Positions 52,298 through 62,483 of a DNA stretch of 64,000 bases are shown here, in pieces (the first letter of the stretch is position 1; each line of letters opens with the position of its first letter). Position numbers and translations under genes: made by a program. Location of the stretch: the NCBI GenBank assembly GCA_913045225.1, contig CAJWPC010000003.1, positions 156,705 through 220,704 on the forward strand, written 5' to 3'. Source of the stretch: an uncultured Rhodobiaceae bacterium. Lineage in GTDB: Bacteria > Pseudomonadota > Alphaproteobacteria > Rhizobiales > TMED25. The notes below the pieces were generated by a model. It searched no databases, was not told where the DNA came from, and saw only the letters and a program-made list of their open reading frames with translations.

Positions 52298-53287
52298 TTA
52301 TTCTTCTGTTGATTTAATTAGTTCTACACCCTCAAGTTCTTGGTCAAAACACCTTTGGAAGAATTCTGCCACTACCGGTCGTTCGAGTTCGTCACACTTG
52401 TTTAAAAAAGTAAGCCTGAAAGCAAAGCCAATATCATCAAATATGAGACTATTTTCTGCCCATGTAAGAACAGTTCTTGGGCTCATTACCGTCGATAAAT
52501 CACCATTTATGAATGCATTTCTCGATAGTTCGGCAACCTTTACCATTTTATCAATTATCTGCTCACCGTCCTTATTTTCGTATGATTTTGCTTTTGATAT
52601 GACAATAGATTTTTCGACATCATGGGGCAAGTAATTTAACGTTGAAACAATCGACCATCTATCCATTTGCCCTTGATTTATTTGTTGAGTACCATGATAT
52701 AAGCCAGTTGTATCCCCAAGCCCAACTGTGTTTGTGGTCGCAAACATCCTAAAATATGGGTGCGGCTTTATTACCTTACTTTGATCAAGCAGTGTAAGCT
52801 TTCCAGATACCTCAAGCACTCTTTGTATAACAAACATGACGTCGGGTCTACCGGCGTCGTACTCATCAAATACAAGAGCAATATTTGATTGCAGGGCCCA
52901 AGGAAGAATACCCTCTTTGAATTCAGTTACCTGTTTTCCATCCTCCAGTACTATCGCATCTTTCCCTACTAAATCTATCCTGCTCACGTGACTATCAAGA
53001 TTTATTCGCAAACACGGCCAATTCAGACGAGCGGCAACCTGTTCTATATGAGTTGATTTCCCTGTTCCGTGATACCCTTGTACCATTACACGTCTGTTGT
53101 GAGAGAATCCTGCAAGGATAGCTAGAGTGGTTTGAGGATCAAATATATATGATTCGTCAATTTCAGGAACATATTCATTCCTAACCGAGTAGGCTGGAAC
53201 TTTCAATTTTGACTTAAATCCAAAAGTTTTTTCGACCGATATCTCAATATCTGGTGTTAGGTTCTTATCTTCATTTTCTGTATTCAT
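52298..53287 (-). CDS. cobS: Cobaltochelatase subunit CobS (AAA+ ATPase)
   Basis: 329 aa. Walker [16 protein letters not shown] and Walker [15 protein letters not shown] place it in the MoxR-like AAA+ group; [20 protein letters not shown] is the CobS sensor 1 and arginine-finger region. It forms a hexameric ring that works on CobT and CobN. It lies 20 bases after the DnaJ-domain gene and 10 before cobT. Confidence 0.95.
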   Translation of the reverse strand: MNTENEDKNLTPDIEISVEKTFGFKSKLKVPAYSVRNEYVPEIDESYIFDPQTTLAILAGFSHNRRVMVQGYHGTGKSTHIEQVAARLNWPCLRINLDSHVSRIDLVGKDAIVLEDGKQVTEFKEGILPWALQSNIALVFDEYDAGRPDVMFVIQRVLEVSGKLTLLDQSKVIKPHPYFRMFATTNTVGLGDTTGLYHGTQQINQGQMDRWSIVSTLNYLPHDVEKSIVISKAKSYENKDGEQIIDKMVKVAELSRNAFINGDLSTVMSPRTVLTWAENSLIFDDIGFAFRLTFLNKCDELERPVVAEFFQRCFDQELEGVELIKSTEE

Positions 53288-53307
53288 TTTTCTTCCTCAG
53301 TTTAAGT

Positions 53308-53916
53308 TCAATTTACAAGTCCAATTGATTTTAAATATCTGTATGATTTAATAATCTCAATTAATTTCTCATCTGATGTCTCTTTACCGCCTTTAAGATC
53401 GGGATGATGCTTTTTAACTAAAAGTTTATACCTGTTTTTAATTTCATCACTTGACGACGAATTATCCAATCCTAGTACATATAGCGCTTTTTTTGCAGCA
53501 TTTCCAATCTTTTGTCTTTTTTGGCTATTATAATTTAATTTCTCACCATCTTGATTTATACCTGTGCGGTTAGCCTTCAATTTTTTAAGTATTTCTTCAG
53601 CCGAAAAGCTAGCTAGCTGATCTTTATTATCAACACCAAGCTTCCAAGTTGGCCTATCCCCAAGCATTGCTTCTTTTTGAAATTTTGAGAGATCAGTTTG
53701 GTTCATACCTTCAAAATAATTGTAGTTTTTATTATATTCACGGACATGTTTAAGGCAAAAATTATAATATTGCCCTTCCATACCTCTCCCCTTAGGTGCT
53801 TTGTGAACTGCTGGCATCTCGCAATCTTCCCACTGGCAATTATCTTCTCTTTTTTTAGACTCTTGTTTTTTAGATATTTTTATACCATCAAAAAATTTTG
53901 AATTAACATTTGCCAT
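53308..53916 (-). CDS. J-domain (DnaJ-like) protein
   Basis: 202 aa with the J domain at the C-terminus: LGLDNSSSSDEIKNRYKLLV then KHHPDLKGG (HPD motif). The N-terminal part has paired Cys (CQWEDCEMPAVHKAP). This architecture, beside cobS-cobT, is common in Alphaproteobacteria. It likely stimulates DnaK; the client is unknown. Confidence 0.88.
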   Translation of the reverse strand: MANVNSKFFDGIKISKKQESKKREDNCQWEDCEMPAVHKAPKGRGMEGQYYNFCLKHVREYNKNYNYFEGMNQTDLSKFQKEAMLGDRPTWKLGVDNKDQLASFSAEEILKKLKANRTGINQDGEKLNYNSQKRQKIGNAAKKALYVLGLDNSSSSDEIKNRYKLLVKKHHPDLKGGKETSDEKLIEIIKSYRYLKSIGLVN

Positions 53917-53958
53917 TTATTTTTTACTCTGTTTAACTTAAATTCATATAAATATTTT

Positions 53959-54249
53959 TTGGGAACTTTGCAAATTAATATTACCGATAAAATAAGGGCT
54001 AAAGTAATGGTTTTGGAGCCAATAGAACTTAATATTGCCGATGTTTCTGACAAGCATAAAGGCCATTCCGGTTGGAAAGAAGGCGGGCAAACTCATTTTC
54101 ATATCACCATCGTTTCAGATCACTTTATCGATAAATCAAAATTAGAACGTCATAAGATAATAAACGAATTGTTATTTGATGAAATTAAAATGATTCACTC
54201 ACTATCACTATCAACAAAAACTTCAAAAGAGAGTGAGTCTGCTGGCTAG
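53959..54249 (+). CDS. BolA family protein, TTG start
   Basis: 96 aa. KVMVLEPIELNIADVSDKHK and GHSGWKEGGQTHFHITIVSD, then RHKIINELLFDEI, match BolA (BolA/IbaG). It usually partners monothiol glutaredoxins in iron-sulfur trafficking. No ATG lies before the conserved domain: the first ATG is after its first helix, so the start is probably TTG at 53959 (or 53968). It is divergent from the DnaJ-like gene and convergent with aroB. Confidence 0.88.
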   Translation: MGTLQINITDKIRAKVMVLEPIELNIADVSDKHKGHSGWKEGGQTHFHITIVSDHFIDKSKLERHKIINELLFDEIKMIHSLSLSTKTSKESESAG

Positions 54250-54259
54250 CTGACAAGTT

Positions 54260-55360
54260 TTAAAGATGGAGTGTTTCGTGAACCACATCCTGGATGATAT
54301 TTTCATTAACATCATTTCGGATTTCAACACGCCCTATTTCTCTTGGGAGCACTAAATTTATTGTCTCATTTGTGACTTTTTTATCACTTCGCATAAGGTC
54401 AATAATTTTTTCAGGTAATATTTTTTTTCCATTTAAACTTTTCAAATCAGTTAGTAAACCAATCTTATTGAAATGATCTTCAACAATATGAAGATGATCT
54501 GCCTGACATAAACCAAGCCTGAGGGATGTTTTGAAAGCCATAATAATTCCTATTGATATGGCCTCTCCATGAAGTAGACGCCCATCATATTTGTAGAATG
54601 ACTCAATCGCATGACCGTAAGTGTGACCTAAGTTTAATTGGGCCCTTATGTTTTTTTCATGAGTATCTTCCATTACTATATCTGCTTTGACTAGGGCACT
54701 TCTGTGTATGACTTCCTGCAAAATGGTATGGTCATTAAATATATTTTTGACATTATTTTGGAGATAGCTGAATAATTCAGCATCTCCAATGAGTGCATGC
54801 TTAATTAGTTCAGTATAACCCGCCAGTAGATCTCTTTTTGGAAGTGTGGAGAGTGAATTTATATCACAAATAACTAATTCCGGCTGCTTGAAGCAACCAA
54901 TAAGATTTTTCCCATATTTGCTATTAACACCTGCTTTCCCTCCTATTGATGAGTCTACCTGTGCTAATAAAGTCGTAGGTATGTTAATAAATTTAACTCC
55001 TCGATGTATAATACCTGCAACGAAACCAGACAGATCCCCAATTACTCCTCCTCCAAGTCCAATTATAAGATCACCGCGTTCAAACTTTTTTGATAAAAGC
55101 TTATCAATAATATTTTCTGCAACCATTAATTCTTTATTTTTTTCACCGGGGGACAGAATAATTTCGATTATCTTAATGTCATAGCGTGATAAAGCCTTTC
55201 TGAGCACGTCTAGGTTATTATTTGCTGCATGATCATCAGAAATAATTGCAATTTTCCTCCCGTTAATACTCTCAGGCTGGATAGTTTGAATTCCTTGTTG
55301 AAGATCAGAATATAGAACTTTATATGGATCTTTATCAAGATTTACTTCAATTGTTCTCAT
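54260..55360 (-). CDS. aroB: 3-dehydroquinate synthase AroB
   Basis: 366 aa. Converts DAHP to 3-dehydroquinate in the shikimate pathway, using NAD and a metal. NAD loop GGGVIGDLSGFVAGI, then FINIPTTLLAQVDSSIGGK, and the metal-binding NLGHTYGHAIES. The start at 55360 has AGGT upstream and gives a 14-base overlap with aroK; a longer frame from 55402 would overlap aroK much more and is rejected. Confidence 0.96.
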   Translation of the reverse strand: MRTIEVNLDKDPYKVLYSDLQQGIQTIQPESINGRKIAIISDDHAANNNLDVLRKALSRYDIKIIEIILSPGEKNKELMVAENIIDKLLSKKFERGDLIIGLGGGVIGDLSGFVAGIIHRGVKFINIPTTLLAQVDSSIGGKAGVNSKYGKNLIGCFKQPELVICDINSLSTLPKRDLLAGYTELIKHALIGDAELFSYLQNNVKNIFNDHTILQEVIHRSALVKADIVMEDTHEKNIRAQLNLGHTYGHAIESFYKYDGRLLHGEAISIGIIMAFKTSLRLGLCQADHLHIVEDHFNKIGLLTDLKSLNGKKILPEKIIDLMRSDKKVTNETINLVLPREIGRVEIRNDVNENIIQDVVHETLHL

Positions 55361-55868
55361 TGATACCTGTATTTTTGAGCTTGAAAATAATTTCTTCCGC
55401 ACATTCTGTCTTAGTTTTTTTATTGCAGTCTATATGAATTTTTGACATTTCGTAATATTTCAATCTTTTTTCATATATTTTCTTAATTTCTTCATCAGAT
55501 TTTTTCTCGACTAGAGGACGATTTTGATTTTTTTTTACGCGCGTTATTATCGACTCTATATTAACGTCAAGCCAAACTGATATCGACTTTTCATTTACAT
55601 TTTTTCGGACTGCTGCATTCAAAAAAGCGCCTCCACCAAGAGCAATTACCGTTGATTTCTTTTCTTTGAGGTTCTCAATAATAATTTTACTTTCAAGTTT
55701 TCTAAAATATCTCTCTCCACTGTTTTCAAAAATCGATTTGATGCTCCTTTTTTCATGAAACTCAATCTCCTTATCGATATCAAGAAAGGGGATATTCATG
55801 GTCTTGGATAGAACTTTACCAATACTTGACTTACCTGATGCCATCATCCCTACAAGCACAACATGCAT
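55347..55868 (-). CDS. aroK: Shikimate kinase AroK
   Basis: 173 aa. Phosphorylates shikimate with ATP. Walker A is GMMASGKSSIGK, the shikimate-binding Asp is in FLDIDKEIE, and the later conserved loop is VIALGGGAFLN. The LID-type region is KNQNRPLVEKKSD. First gene of the aroK-aroB unit, overlapping aroB by 14 bases. Confidence 0.96.
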   Translation of the reverse strand: MHVVLVGMMASGKSSIGKVLSKTMNIPFLDIDKEIEFHEKRSIKSIFENSGERYFRKLESKIIIENLKEKKSTVIALGGGAFLNAAVRKNVNEKSISVWLDVNIESIITRVKKNQNRPLVEKKSDEEIKKIYEKRLKYYEMSKIHIDCNKKTKTECAEEIIFKLKNTGINENN

Positions 55869-55969
55869 TTATTCATTCCTGTTAAAAATCAAAATAACCA
55901 TATATTAAATATTACAGATTAACATTAATAAATAATGTATTTATTTTCTTAAAAAGTATTGTAAGTTGT

Positions 55970-56896
55970 ATGAGCCAGCTCATTGAAAATTTTATTGAAA
56001 TGATGTCAGTTGAGAGAGCAGCTACTCAAAATACTTTAACTTCATACAGGCATGATTTAAATAATTTGTTGCGTTACCTAAACCGAAAAAAACTCACACT
56101 AGAAAAAGTCGAAAATGCAAGCATGCGTCAGTTTTTTAGAGAAATTTCGAATAGTGGTGCAACGAGTAGTTCATTAGCAAGGCATATGAGTACAATTAGA
56201 CAGTTTTATAAATTCTTATTTCAAGAAAATATTATCAATGACAACCCAATGAATGGAATTGACGGTCCCAAACTCGGTAGAACACTGCCGAAATTAATGA
56301 GTGAAAGTTCTATATTAAAATTAATAAAGCACGTCAAAGACTTGCAAATTGGAAGTAAATTAATTCATAAAAAGAGATTAAGACATCAGCGATTTCTGTC
56401 GCAAATAGAGATATTATATTCAACAGGTATGAGAGTTAGTGAATTATTATCTATAAAAATTTCAGACTTAAACCAGCACAACTATTTCCTAAATGTGATG
56501 GGAAAAGGGAATAAGGAGAGGATTGTTCCATTGACGGAGGAAGCCCTGGGTGAGACGAGACATTATCTTGATCTTTTAGGTTGCAATCGAGATTTAGCGA
56601 AGGAGACATATTTATACCCTGGTTCAAGAAAAAATAGGTGTCTTACTCGCCAATATTTTGCTAGTGAATTAAAAGTCTATGCCAGAGGCGCGGGTCTTGA
56701 CGAAAAAAATATTTCACCTCATGTGCTAAGGCATGCTTTTGCAAGTCATTTATTGCAAAATGGAGCAGATTTACGCTCCGTGCAGCAAATGCTTGGCCAT
56801 TCAGATATCTCAACAACACAAATATATACGCACATCTTAGACGACAAGTTAAAAATGGCTATAAAGGAAAACCATCCTTTATCAAAAAAAATGTGA
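55970..56896 (+). CDS. xerD: Tyrosine recombinase XerD
   Basis: 308 aa with an N-terminal SAM-like DNA-binding domain (ENFIEMMSVERAATQNTLTS) and a catalytic domain with all residues: R155 (STGMRVSELL), K179 (GKGNKERIVPL), H251 and R254 (HVLRHAF), H277 (LGHSDI) and Y286 (QIYTHI). The length and the core neighbourhood (aroK, accA) indicate the chromosome-dimer-resolving XerD rather than an island integrase. Confidence 0.9.
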   Translation: MSQLIENFIEMMSVERAATQNTLTSYRHDLNNLLRYLNRKKLTLEKVENASMRQFFREISNSGATSSSLARHMSTIRQFYKFLFQENIINDNPMNGIDGPKLGRTLPKLMSESSILKLIKHVKDLQIGSKLIHKKRLRHQRFLSQIEILYSTGMRVSELLSIKISDLNQHNYFLNVMGKGNKERIVPLTEEALGETRHYLDLLGCNRDLAKETYLYPGSRKNRCLTRQYFASELKVYARGAGLDEKNISPHVLRHAFASHLLQNGADLRSVQQMLGHSDISTTQIYTHILDDKLKMAIKENHPLSKKM

Positions 56897-56965
56897 TATA
56901 AATATGTTATAGTTTCGTTAAACTATTATATTCATTATATTAAAAAAAACTGAGAACAATTTTTT

Positions 56966-57916
56966 ATGCAATATCTTGACTTCGAAAAAAATGTAGCCGA
57001 ACTGGAAAGTAAGGTAAGTGAGCTTAGGCAGCTATCACCAAGCGATGATGATATATCAATTGATGAAAACATAAAACAACTTGAACAAAAAGCAAATATG
57101 GCTCTTGAGAAGTTATATGCAACCTTGAGTCCATGGCAGAAAACTAAAGTGGCTCGTCATCCCGATAGACCCCACTTTAGAGACTACCTTGAAGCATTAT
57201 TTGACGACTTTATTGAGTTGGCAGGGGATAGAAAATACTCCAATGATCATGCAATTATTGGTGGTCTAGCCAAATTTGGTGACACCAACGTAATGGTAAT
57301 TGGTCATGAAAAAGGCTCAAATACAGCCGAAAGGATAAAACATAATTTTGGTATGGCGGGCCCTGAAGGTTATCGAAAAGCCGAGCGTTTAATGAGCTTA
57401 GCTGATCGATTTAATATACCTATCATTACATTTGTTGATACTGCAGGTGCCTATCCAGGCATTGGAGCCGAGGAACGAGGTCAGTCAGAAGCAATTGCAA
57501 GGTCAACCCAGACTTGCCTCAATGTTGGCGTGCCACTTATTTCAATAATAATTGGTGAAGGAGGGTCCGGCGGTGCCGTAGCAATCGCAACTGCAAATAG
57601 GGTAATAATGTTAGAGCACTCAATATATACAGTTGCTTCACCGGAGGCATCAGCCTCAATTTTATGGAGAGACCCTGGAAAAGCGAGCGAAGCAGCAAAT
57701 AGCATGAAAATAACCGCTCAAGATCTAATTGAAATGAAGATCATTGATGACGTTATACAGGAACCTGTTGGTGGAGCGCATCGAAATCATGAAAAGATTC
57801 TGAGAGATGTTGAGACAACTCTTTCTAAACATTTATCAGAGATTACTAAGTTAGATCGAAAAATAATTATTGAAGACAGGCGTGATAAATTCTTGTCTAT
57901 TGGTCGCATTGGCTAA
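56966..57916 (+). CDS. accA: Acetyl-CoA carboxylase carboxyltransferase subunit alpha
   Basis: 316 aa. Transfers the carboxyl from biotin to acetyl-CoA with AccD, the first step of fatty acid synthesis. Seen: YLDFEKNVAELESKVSEL, then RPHFRDYLEALFDDFIELAG, FVDTAGAYPGIGAEERGQSE, IIIGEGGSGGAVAIA and VASPEASASILWRDPGKA. No zinc domain, as expected of AccA. Its TAA stop directly abuts the secA stop on the other strand. Confidence 0.96.
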   Translation: MQYLDFEKNVAELESKVSELRQLSPSDDDISIDENIKQLEQKANMALEKLYATLSPWQKTKVARHPDRPHFRDYLEALFDDFIELAGDRKYSNDHAIIGGLAKFGDTNVMVIGHEKGSNTAERIKHNFGMAGPEGYRKAERLMSLADRFNIPIITFVDTAGAYPGIGAEERGQSEAIARSTQTCLNVGVPLISIIIGEGGSGGAVAIATANRVIMLEHSIYTVASPEASASILWRDPGKASEAANSMKITAQDLIEMKIIDDVIQEPVGGAHRNHEKILRDVETTLSKHLSEITKLDRKIIIEDRRDKFLSIGRIG

Positions 57917-60649
57917 TCATTTTGTACTTCCATGGCAGTGCTTAAATTTCTTTCCACTTCCGCAAGGACATGGGGTATTTCTGCCAACTTTTCCAAATGT
58001 TTTAGGATCTAATTTACTCTGTTTTGCTACAGCTGGGGCTAAATTAGATTGCTTTTGATTTTTCTCTTTCTTCTGTTTTAGAGTATCTGACGCATCACCC
58101 TCATCCGATTTTTTTTCAAAATTCTCTTTTTTAACTATTTCTACTCTTATAAGGTGGGCAGTGACTTGCTCTCTTAGTCTAATTAATAGGCTTTGAAATA
58201 GCTCGAAACTTTCAGTTTTATACTCGTTTAATGGATCCCTTTGCCCATAACCTCGCAATGATACTGATGTTCTCAAGTGTTCAAGTCTTGATAGGTGCTC
58301 GCGCCATAAAATATCGAGTACTTGTAATAGCACTGTTTTTTCAATCTTACGAATAACTTCTTCACCATATTTTTTTTCTTTAATTGCCATTATCTGATCA
58401 ATTATTTTTTTTAAACGTGTGATTATTTCGTCTTCAGCAATGCCTTCTTCTGCAGCCCATTGGTCAACAGGGGCATCAATTAAAAGATTTGTTTTAATTT
58501 TATTTCGAAGTGCTTGTGTATCCCATTGCTCGGGATATGAGTTTTCGGGAATATAATCTTTTACCAGATCCTCGATATATTCGTAGCGCATATCTATAAT
58601 AGTTTCTGAGGCCTCTGTATCATCCATGAGATCTTTACGCTGTTCGAAGACCACTTTTCTTTGATCATTCATAACGTCATCAAATTGCAGGATATTTTTT
58701 CTAATATCAAAATTACGTGACTCTATTTTTGTTTGGGCTTTTTCAAGAGCTTTATTTATCCATGGGTGGACAATTGGTTCTCCATCCTTGAGCCCAAATT
58801 TTTTGAGTAATGACTCCATATCTTCAGACCCAAAGATTCTCATCAAGTCGTCCTGCAAGCTCAGGTAAAATTTTGATTTTCCTGGGTCACCTTGCCTTCC
58901 CGACCTACCTCTTAATTGATTATCTATTCTTCGACTCTCATGCCTTTCGGTCCCTATCACGTAAAGTCCCCCTGACTTAATCACTTGCTGTTTTTCATCA
59001 GCTATTCTATTTCTTATGGCGGAAACTTTATTGTCATCTTCAATACTTGATTTATCTAATAATTTTAATTCCGCTTCAAGATTTCCTCCAAGCTGAATAT
59101 CTGTTCCTCTTCCAGCCATATTTGTTGCAATTGTGATGGCGCCAAGCCTACCAGCCTGTTCAATAATTTTCGCTTCCTGCTCATGATATTTGGCATTAAG
59201 CACTGAAAAAGTATTTTTTTGGATATTAGTGTTTTTATTCTCAATATAATTCGTGCGCTTGAAGCCCAATTTTTCTAGCATGGTGGCGATTTCTTCTGAT
59301 TTTTCTATCGAGGTCGTACCAACCAATATAGGCTGTTGATTTGCATTAGATTCTGTTATTTCTTTTATGATGGCGTCATATTTTTCTTCAACTGTCATAT
59401 ATATTTCATCATTCTCATCAATTCGGTTAACAGCTTCATTTGTGGGTATTTCTAATACGGGCAACCCATAAATATCCATAAATTCTTCAGCTTCAGTTGA
59501 TGCTGTTCCAGTCATGCCACCTAATTTTTCATATAATCTAAAATAATTTTGGAATGTTACTGATGCGAGTGTTTGATTTTCAGCTTGAATTTGACAATTT
59601 TCCTTTGCTTCAATTGCCTGATGCAGGCCGTCTGAATATCTTCGGCCTTCCATCATTCTTCCAGTGAATTCATCGATGATTATTACCTTGCCTTCTTTGA
59701 CTATGTAATCTTTATTTTTAACAAAAAGCTTGTGAGCTCGAGCTGCTTGATTTATGTGGTGAATAATGGAAATATTTTCTATATCAAAAAGAGATTGACC
59801 GGTCAAAAGACCGTTCGTTTTCAATAATTCCTCTGCATGCTCAATCCCTTTGTCAGAGAGATTAACAGACTTTGTCTTTTCATCAATATCATAATCTTCA
59901 TCTACCAAAAGTGGCATCAGTTTATTTATTGAGTTGTACATCTCAGATTTTACTTCAGAGGGACCTGATATTATGAGAGGCGTTCTGGCTTCATCTATCA
60001 AAATTGAGTCAACCTCATCAACGATTGCAAAATTGTGTCCTCTCTGAACCATACTTTCGAAATCATGCTTCATGTTATCTCGCAGATAATCGAAGCCAAA
60101 TTCGTTATTTGTGCCATAAGTTATGTCTGCATTGTAGGCAATTTTTCTGTCTGCATCGGTCATGTCATTTTGAAGGCATCCAACATCTAATCCAAGAAAG
60201 TTAAAAATTTGACCCATCCATTCTGAGTCTCTCTGCGCCAAATAATCATTTACAGTTATTACGTGAACACCCTTTCCGGTTAGCGAATTCAGATATACGG
60301 GAAGTGTTGAAACAAGAGTTTTACCTTCACCTGTTTTCATTTCACTGATTCCACCGTCATTGAGCACCATTCCCCCAATTAACTGTACATCATAATGTCT
60401 TTGACCTAATGTTCTTTTCGATGCCTCACGAACAACTGTAAATGCTTCAACTAATAAATCAGATAGTTGAGATCCATTTGATATTCTATCTTTAAATTCA
60501 GTGGTTTTTTTTCTTAGATCTTCATCTTTGAGTGAGGAATAATCTTGTTCAAGTTGATTAATTAATGAAACTTGGTCTTCATAGAATTTATACTTCTTTT
60601 TGATGGGCTTGTTAAACAAGCTGTTTGTAATTTTTTTTAAATCAATCAT
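57917..60649 (-). CDS. secA: Preprotein translocase ATPase SecA
   Basis: About 910 aa. Drives proteins through Sec[23 protein letters not shown] (Walker A) is followed by [14 protein letters not shown] (Walker B), then [20 protein letters not shown] and GTDIQLGGN; the C-terminal zinc-binding SecB/ribosome tail is [18 protein letters not shown]-initiated frame from 60667 exists, but GAGGGA is spaced for the ATG at 60649. Convergent with accA with no intervening base. Confidence 0.97.
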   Translation of the reverse strand: MIDLKKITNSLFNKPIKKKYKFYEDQVSLINQLEQDYSSLKDEDLRKKTTEFKDRISNGSQLSDLLVEAFTVVREASKRTLGQRHYDVQLIGGMVLNDGGISEMKTGEGKTLVSTLPVYLNSLTGKGVHVITVNDYLAQRDSEWMGQIFNFLGLDVGCLQNDMTDADRKIAYNADITYGTNNEFGFDYLRDNMKHDFESMVQRGHNFAIVDEVDSILIDEARTPLIISGPSEVKSEMYNSINKLMPLLVDEDYDIDEKTKSVNLSDKGIEHAEELLKTNGLLTGQSLFDIENISIIHHINQAARAHKLFVKNKDYIVKEGKVIIIDEFTGRMMEGRRYSDGLHQAIEAKENCQIQAENQTLASVTFQNYFRLYEKLGGMTGTASTEAEEFMDIYGLPVLEIPTNEAVNRIDENDEIYMTVEEKYDAIIKEITESNANQQPILVGTTSIEKSEEIATMLEKLGFKRTNYIENKNTNIQKNTFSVLNAKYHEQEAKIIEQAGRLGAITIATNMAGRGTDIQLGGNLEAELKLLDKSSIEDDNKVSAIRNRIADEKQQVIKSGGLYVIGTERHESRRIDNQLRGRSGRQGDPGKSKFYLSLQDDLMRIFGSEDMESLLKKFGLKDGEPIVHPWINKALEKAQTKIESRNFDIRKNILQFDDVMNDQRKVVFEQRKDLMDDTEASETIIDMRYEYIEDLVKDYIPENSYPEQWDTQALRNKIKTNLLIDAPVDQWAAEEGIAEDEIITRLKKIIDQIMAIKEKKYGEEVIRKIEKTVLLQVLDILWREHLSRLEHLRTSVSLRGYGQRDPLNEYKTESFELFQSLLIRLREQVTAHLIRVEIVKKENFEKKSDEGDASDTLKQKKEKNQKQSNLAPAVAKQSKLDPKTFGKVGRNTPCPCGSGKKFKHCHGSTK

Positions 60650-60847
60650 CAAAAAATCCCTCAGCAATAGTATTTATCTATATATACTAAACAACTGATT
60701 AACAAATAAAATCAATGATTAATGAATAGACATAACTACTTACAATAATTGAATGTATAATATATATTAAATTTAAGGTAATTATAAATTAAAAAATTGC
60801 AAAATCATTGGGCTATATTTTGACTCTCTCATATTTGGATATCTAGC

Positions 60848-62071
60848 ATGAATATTAAAAAAAAAATTAAAGAAATAAAAAATTTTAAAGAACCAGATTT
60901 GGTGGGTCTAAGTGTATACACATTCACTTCAAATGCCCACTACAAGAACAGGAAGGATTTGTTATTAATTAAGTTCGATAAGCCTGTTTCACAGGCATCA
61001 TTATATACAAAATCATCATGCCCATCAGTACCTGTTGGCTGGGCAAAGAATAATTTAAAAGATAAAATCAGGGGCTTACTTGTAAATTCTGGTAATGCAA
61101 ATGCGTTTACGGGGCGTCGAGGGGAAGAAGATCTTGATCATATTTTAAATTATGTTGCCGAGATGCTAAATTGTGAGAAAGAGGAGGTCGCTGTTTCATC
61201 GACAGGGGTGATTGGGGAATTTTTAAATACAAAATCAATTGTCGATGCATTGAGCTTCGCAAAGTCAAATAAAGGATCATCATGGTTGGAAGCCGCAGAG
61301 GCAATTATGACCACAGATACATTTCCGAAATTATCATTAAAAAATTTTTTTATTGATAAAAGTGAAATAAATATTCTGGGTATCGCAAAGGGGTCCGGGA
61401 TGATTGAGCCAAACATGGGAACCATGCTATCGTACATATTTACTGACGCAAACGTGGATGGCACTCTTTTGAAAAGTTTACTTATTGATGCAACGAAGAA
61501 CAGCTTCAATTCAATCACGGTTGATGGCGAAACTTCAACTAGTGACACTGTAATGCTAATATCAACTAATGAAGCCAGCCATGACATGATCAGCAAAGCA
61601 AATGATCCGAGAATTAATTTGTTCAGGAATGCTTTGAATGATGTTGCTACAGACTTAGCAAAACAGATTGTACAAGATGGAGAGGGCGCAACGAAATTTG
61701 TTGAAATAATTGTATCTGGAGCAAAAAATAAGGATATTGCAACAAATATTGCAAAATCAGTTGCAAATTCGCCTCTTGTCAAAACAGCAATTTATGGGGA
61801 AGATCCAAATTGGGGAAGAGTAATTGCAGCAATTGGGAAATCCTACGAGGAGATAAATCATGAAGCACTTGGATTATTTTTTGGTGAGCATAAGATAATT
61901 TCCGGAGGAATGGCGCTTGATAATTATAATGAAGAAATCGTGAAGCAATACATGAAAAAAGATGAAATTCAAATCATTATAGATCTTGGTATGGGAAGCT
62001 GTGATCATACAGTTTGGACTTGTGATTTTTCACACAAATACATTGATATAAATACAGATTACAGATCTTGA
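60848..62071 (+). CDS. argJ: Glutamate N-acetyltransferase/amino-acid acetyltransferase ArgJ
   Basis: 407 aa. Transfers acetyl from N-acetylornithine to glutamate (and may acetylate glutamate) in arginine synthesis. SSTGVIGEFL near 117-126 is the oxyanion-hole region, GSGMIEPNMGTMLSYIFTD holds the self-cleavage and nucleophile T192, normally preceded by Ala but here by Gly. FNSITVDGETSTSDT follows, and the C-terminus has YGEDPNWGRVIAAIG. No clear ribosome site. mutT begins 7 bases after its stop. Confidence 0.95.
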   Translation: MNIKKKIKEIKNFKEPDLVGLSVYTFTSNAHYKNRKDLLLIKFDKPVSQASLYTKSSCPSVPVGWAKNNLKDKIRGLLVNSGNANAFTGRRGEEDLDHILNYVAEMLNCEKEEVAVSSTGVIGEFLNTKSIVDALSFAKSNKGSSWLEAAEAIMTTDTFPKLSLKNFFIDKSEINILGIAKGSGMIEPNMGTMLSYIFTDANVDGTLLKSLLIDATKNSFNSITVDGETSTSDTVMLISTNEASHDMISKANDPRINLFRNALNDVATDLAKQIVQDGEGATKFVEIIVSGAKNKDIATNIAKSVANSPLVKTAIYGEDPNWGRVIAAIGKSYEEINHEALGLFFGEHKIISGGMALDNYNEEIVKQYMKKDEIQIIIDLGMGSCDHTVWTCDFSHKYIDINTDYRS

Positions 62072-62077
62072 GGACTT

Positions 62078-62476
62078 ATGGAAATTAAACTTGTTGTCGC
62101 ATGCGCTCTTATAAATGAGCAGGGAAAGGTTCTAATAAATAAGAGGCCCAAAGGAAAAGATTATGCAGGATATTGGGAGTTTCCTGGTGGAAAAGTGGAA
62201 GAAAACGAAACACCAGAAGAAGCTATTATTCGTGAGCTAAAGGAAGAGATTAATATTGACGTTTCAGCTGCTTGTCTGGCTCCATTATCATTTACAGAAA
62301 AGAATTATGAAAAATATTATGTGGTGGTTCTACTTTACGTATGCCGCAAATGGGAAGGCTTCATGAAACCTATGGAAAATCAGGAACTAGCATGGATATT
62401 CCCAAAGGATATCGCAGATTACAAGGTCTTGCCTGCTGATAAATCCTTCTTCGCAACCTTGAGGGATCTTATCTAG
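62078..62476 (+). CDS. mutT: Nudix hydrolase MutT (8-oxo-dGTPase type)
   Basis: 132 aa. Start VVACALINEQGKVLINKRPK, then the Nudix box GGKVEENETPEEAIIRELKEEI spanning residues about 36-57 (pattern G-x5-E-x7-R-E-L-x-E-E). EFPGGK and late WIFPKDI are typical of MutT, which removes 8-oxo-dGTP. It follows argJ by 7 bases, the usual alphaproteobacterial order. Confidence 0.93.
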   Translation: MEIKLVVACALINEQGKVLINKRPKGKDYAGYWEFPGGKVEENETPEEAIIRELKEEINIDVSAACLAPLSFTEKNYEKYYVVVLLYVCRKWEGFMKPMENQELAWIFPKDIADYKVLPADKSFFATLRDLI

Positions 62477-62483
62477 GTCTTGC

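Noticed and set aside
55970-56896. Integrase of a mobile island
   Set aside because: The tyrosine recombinase has XerD length and lies among core genes with no adjacent tRNA or phage genes.
61150-61782. 210-codon open frame antisense to argJ
   Set aside because: It lies wholly within argJ, has no ribosome site or recognisable domain, and antisense frames of this length occur by chance opposite well-conserved genes.
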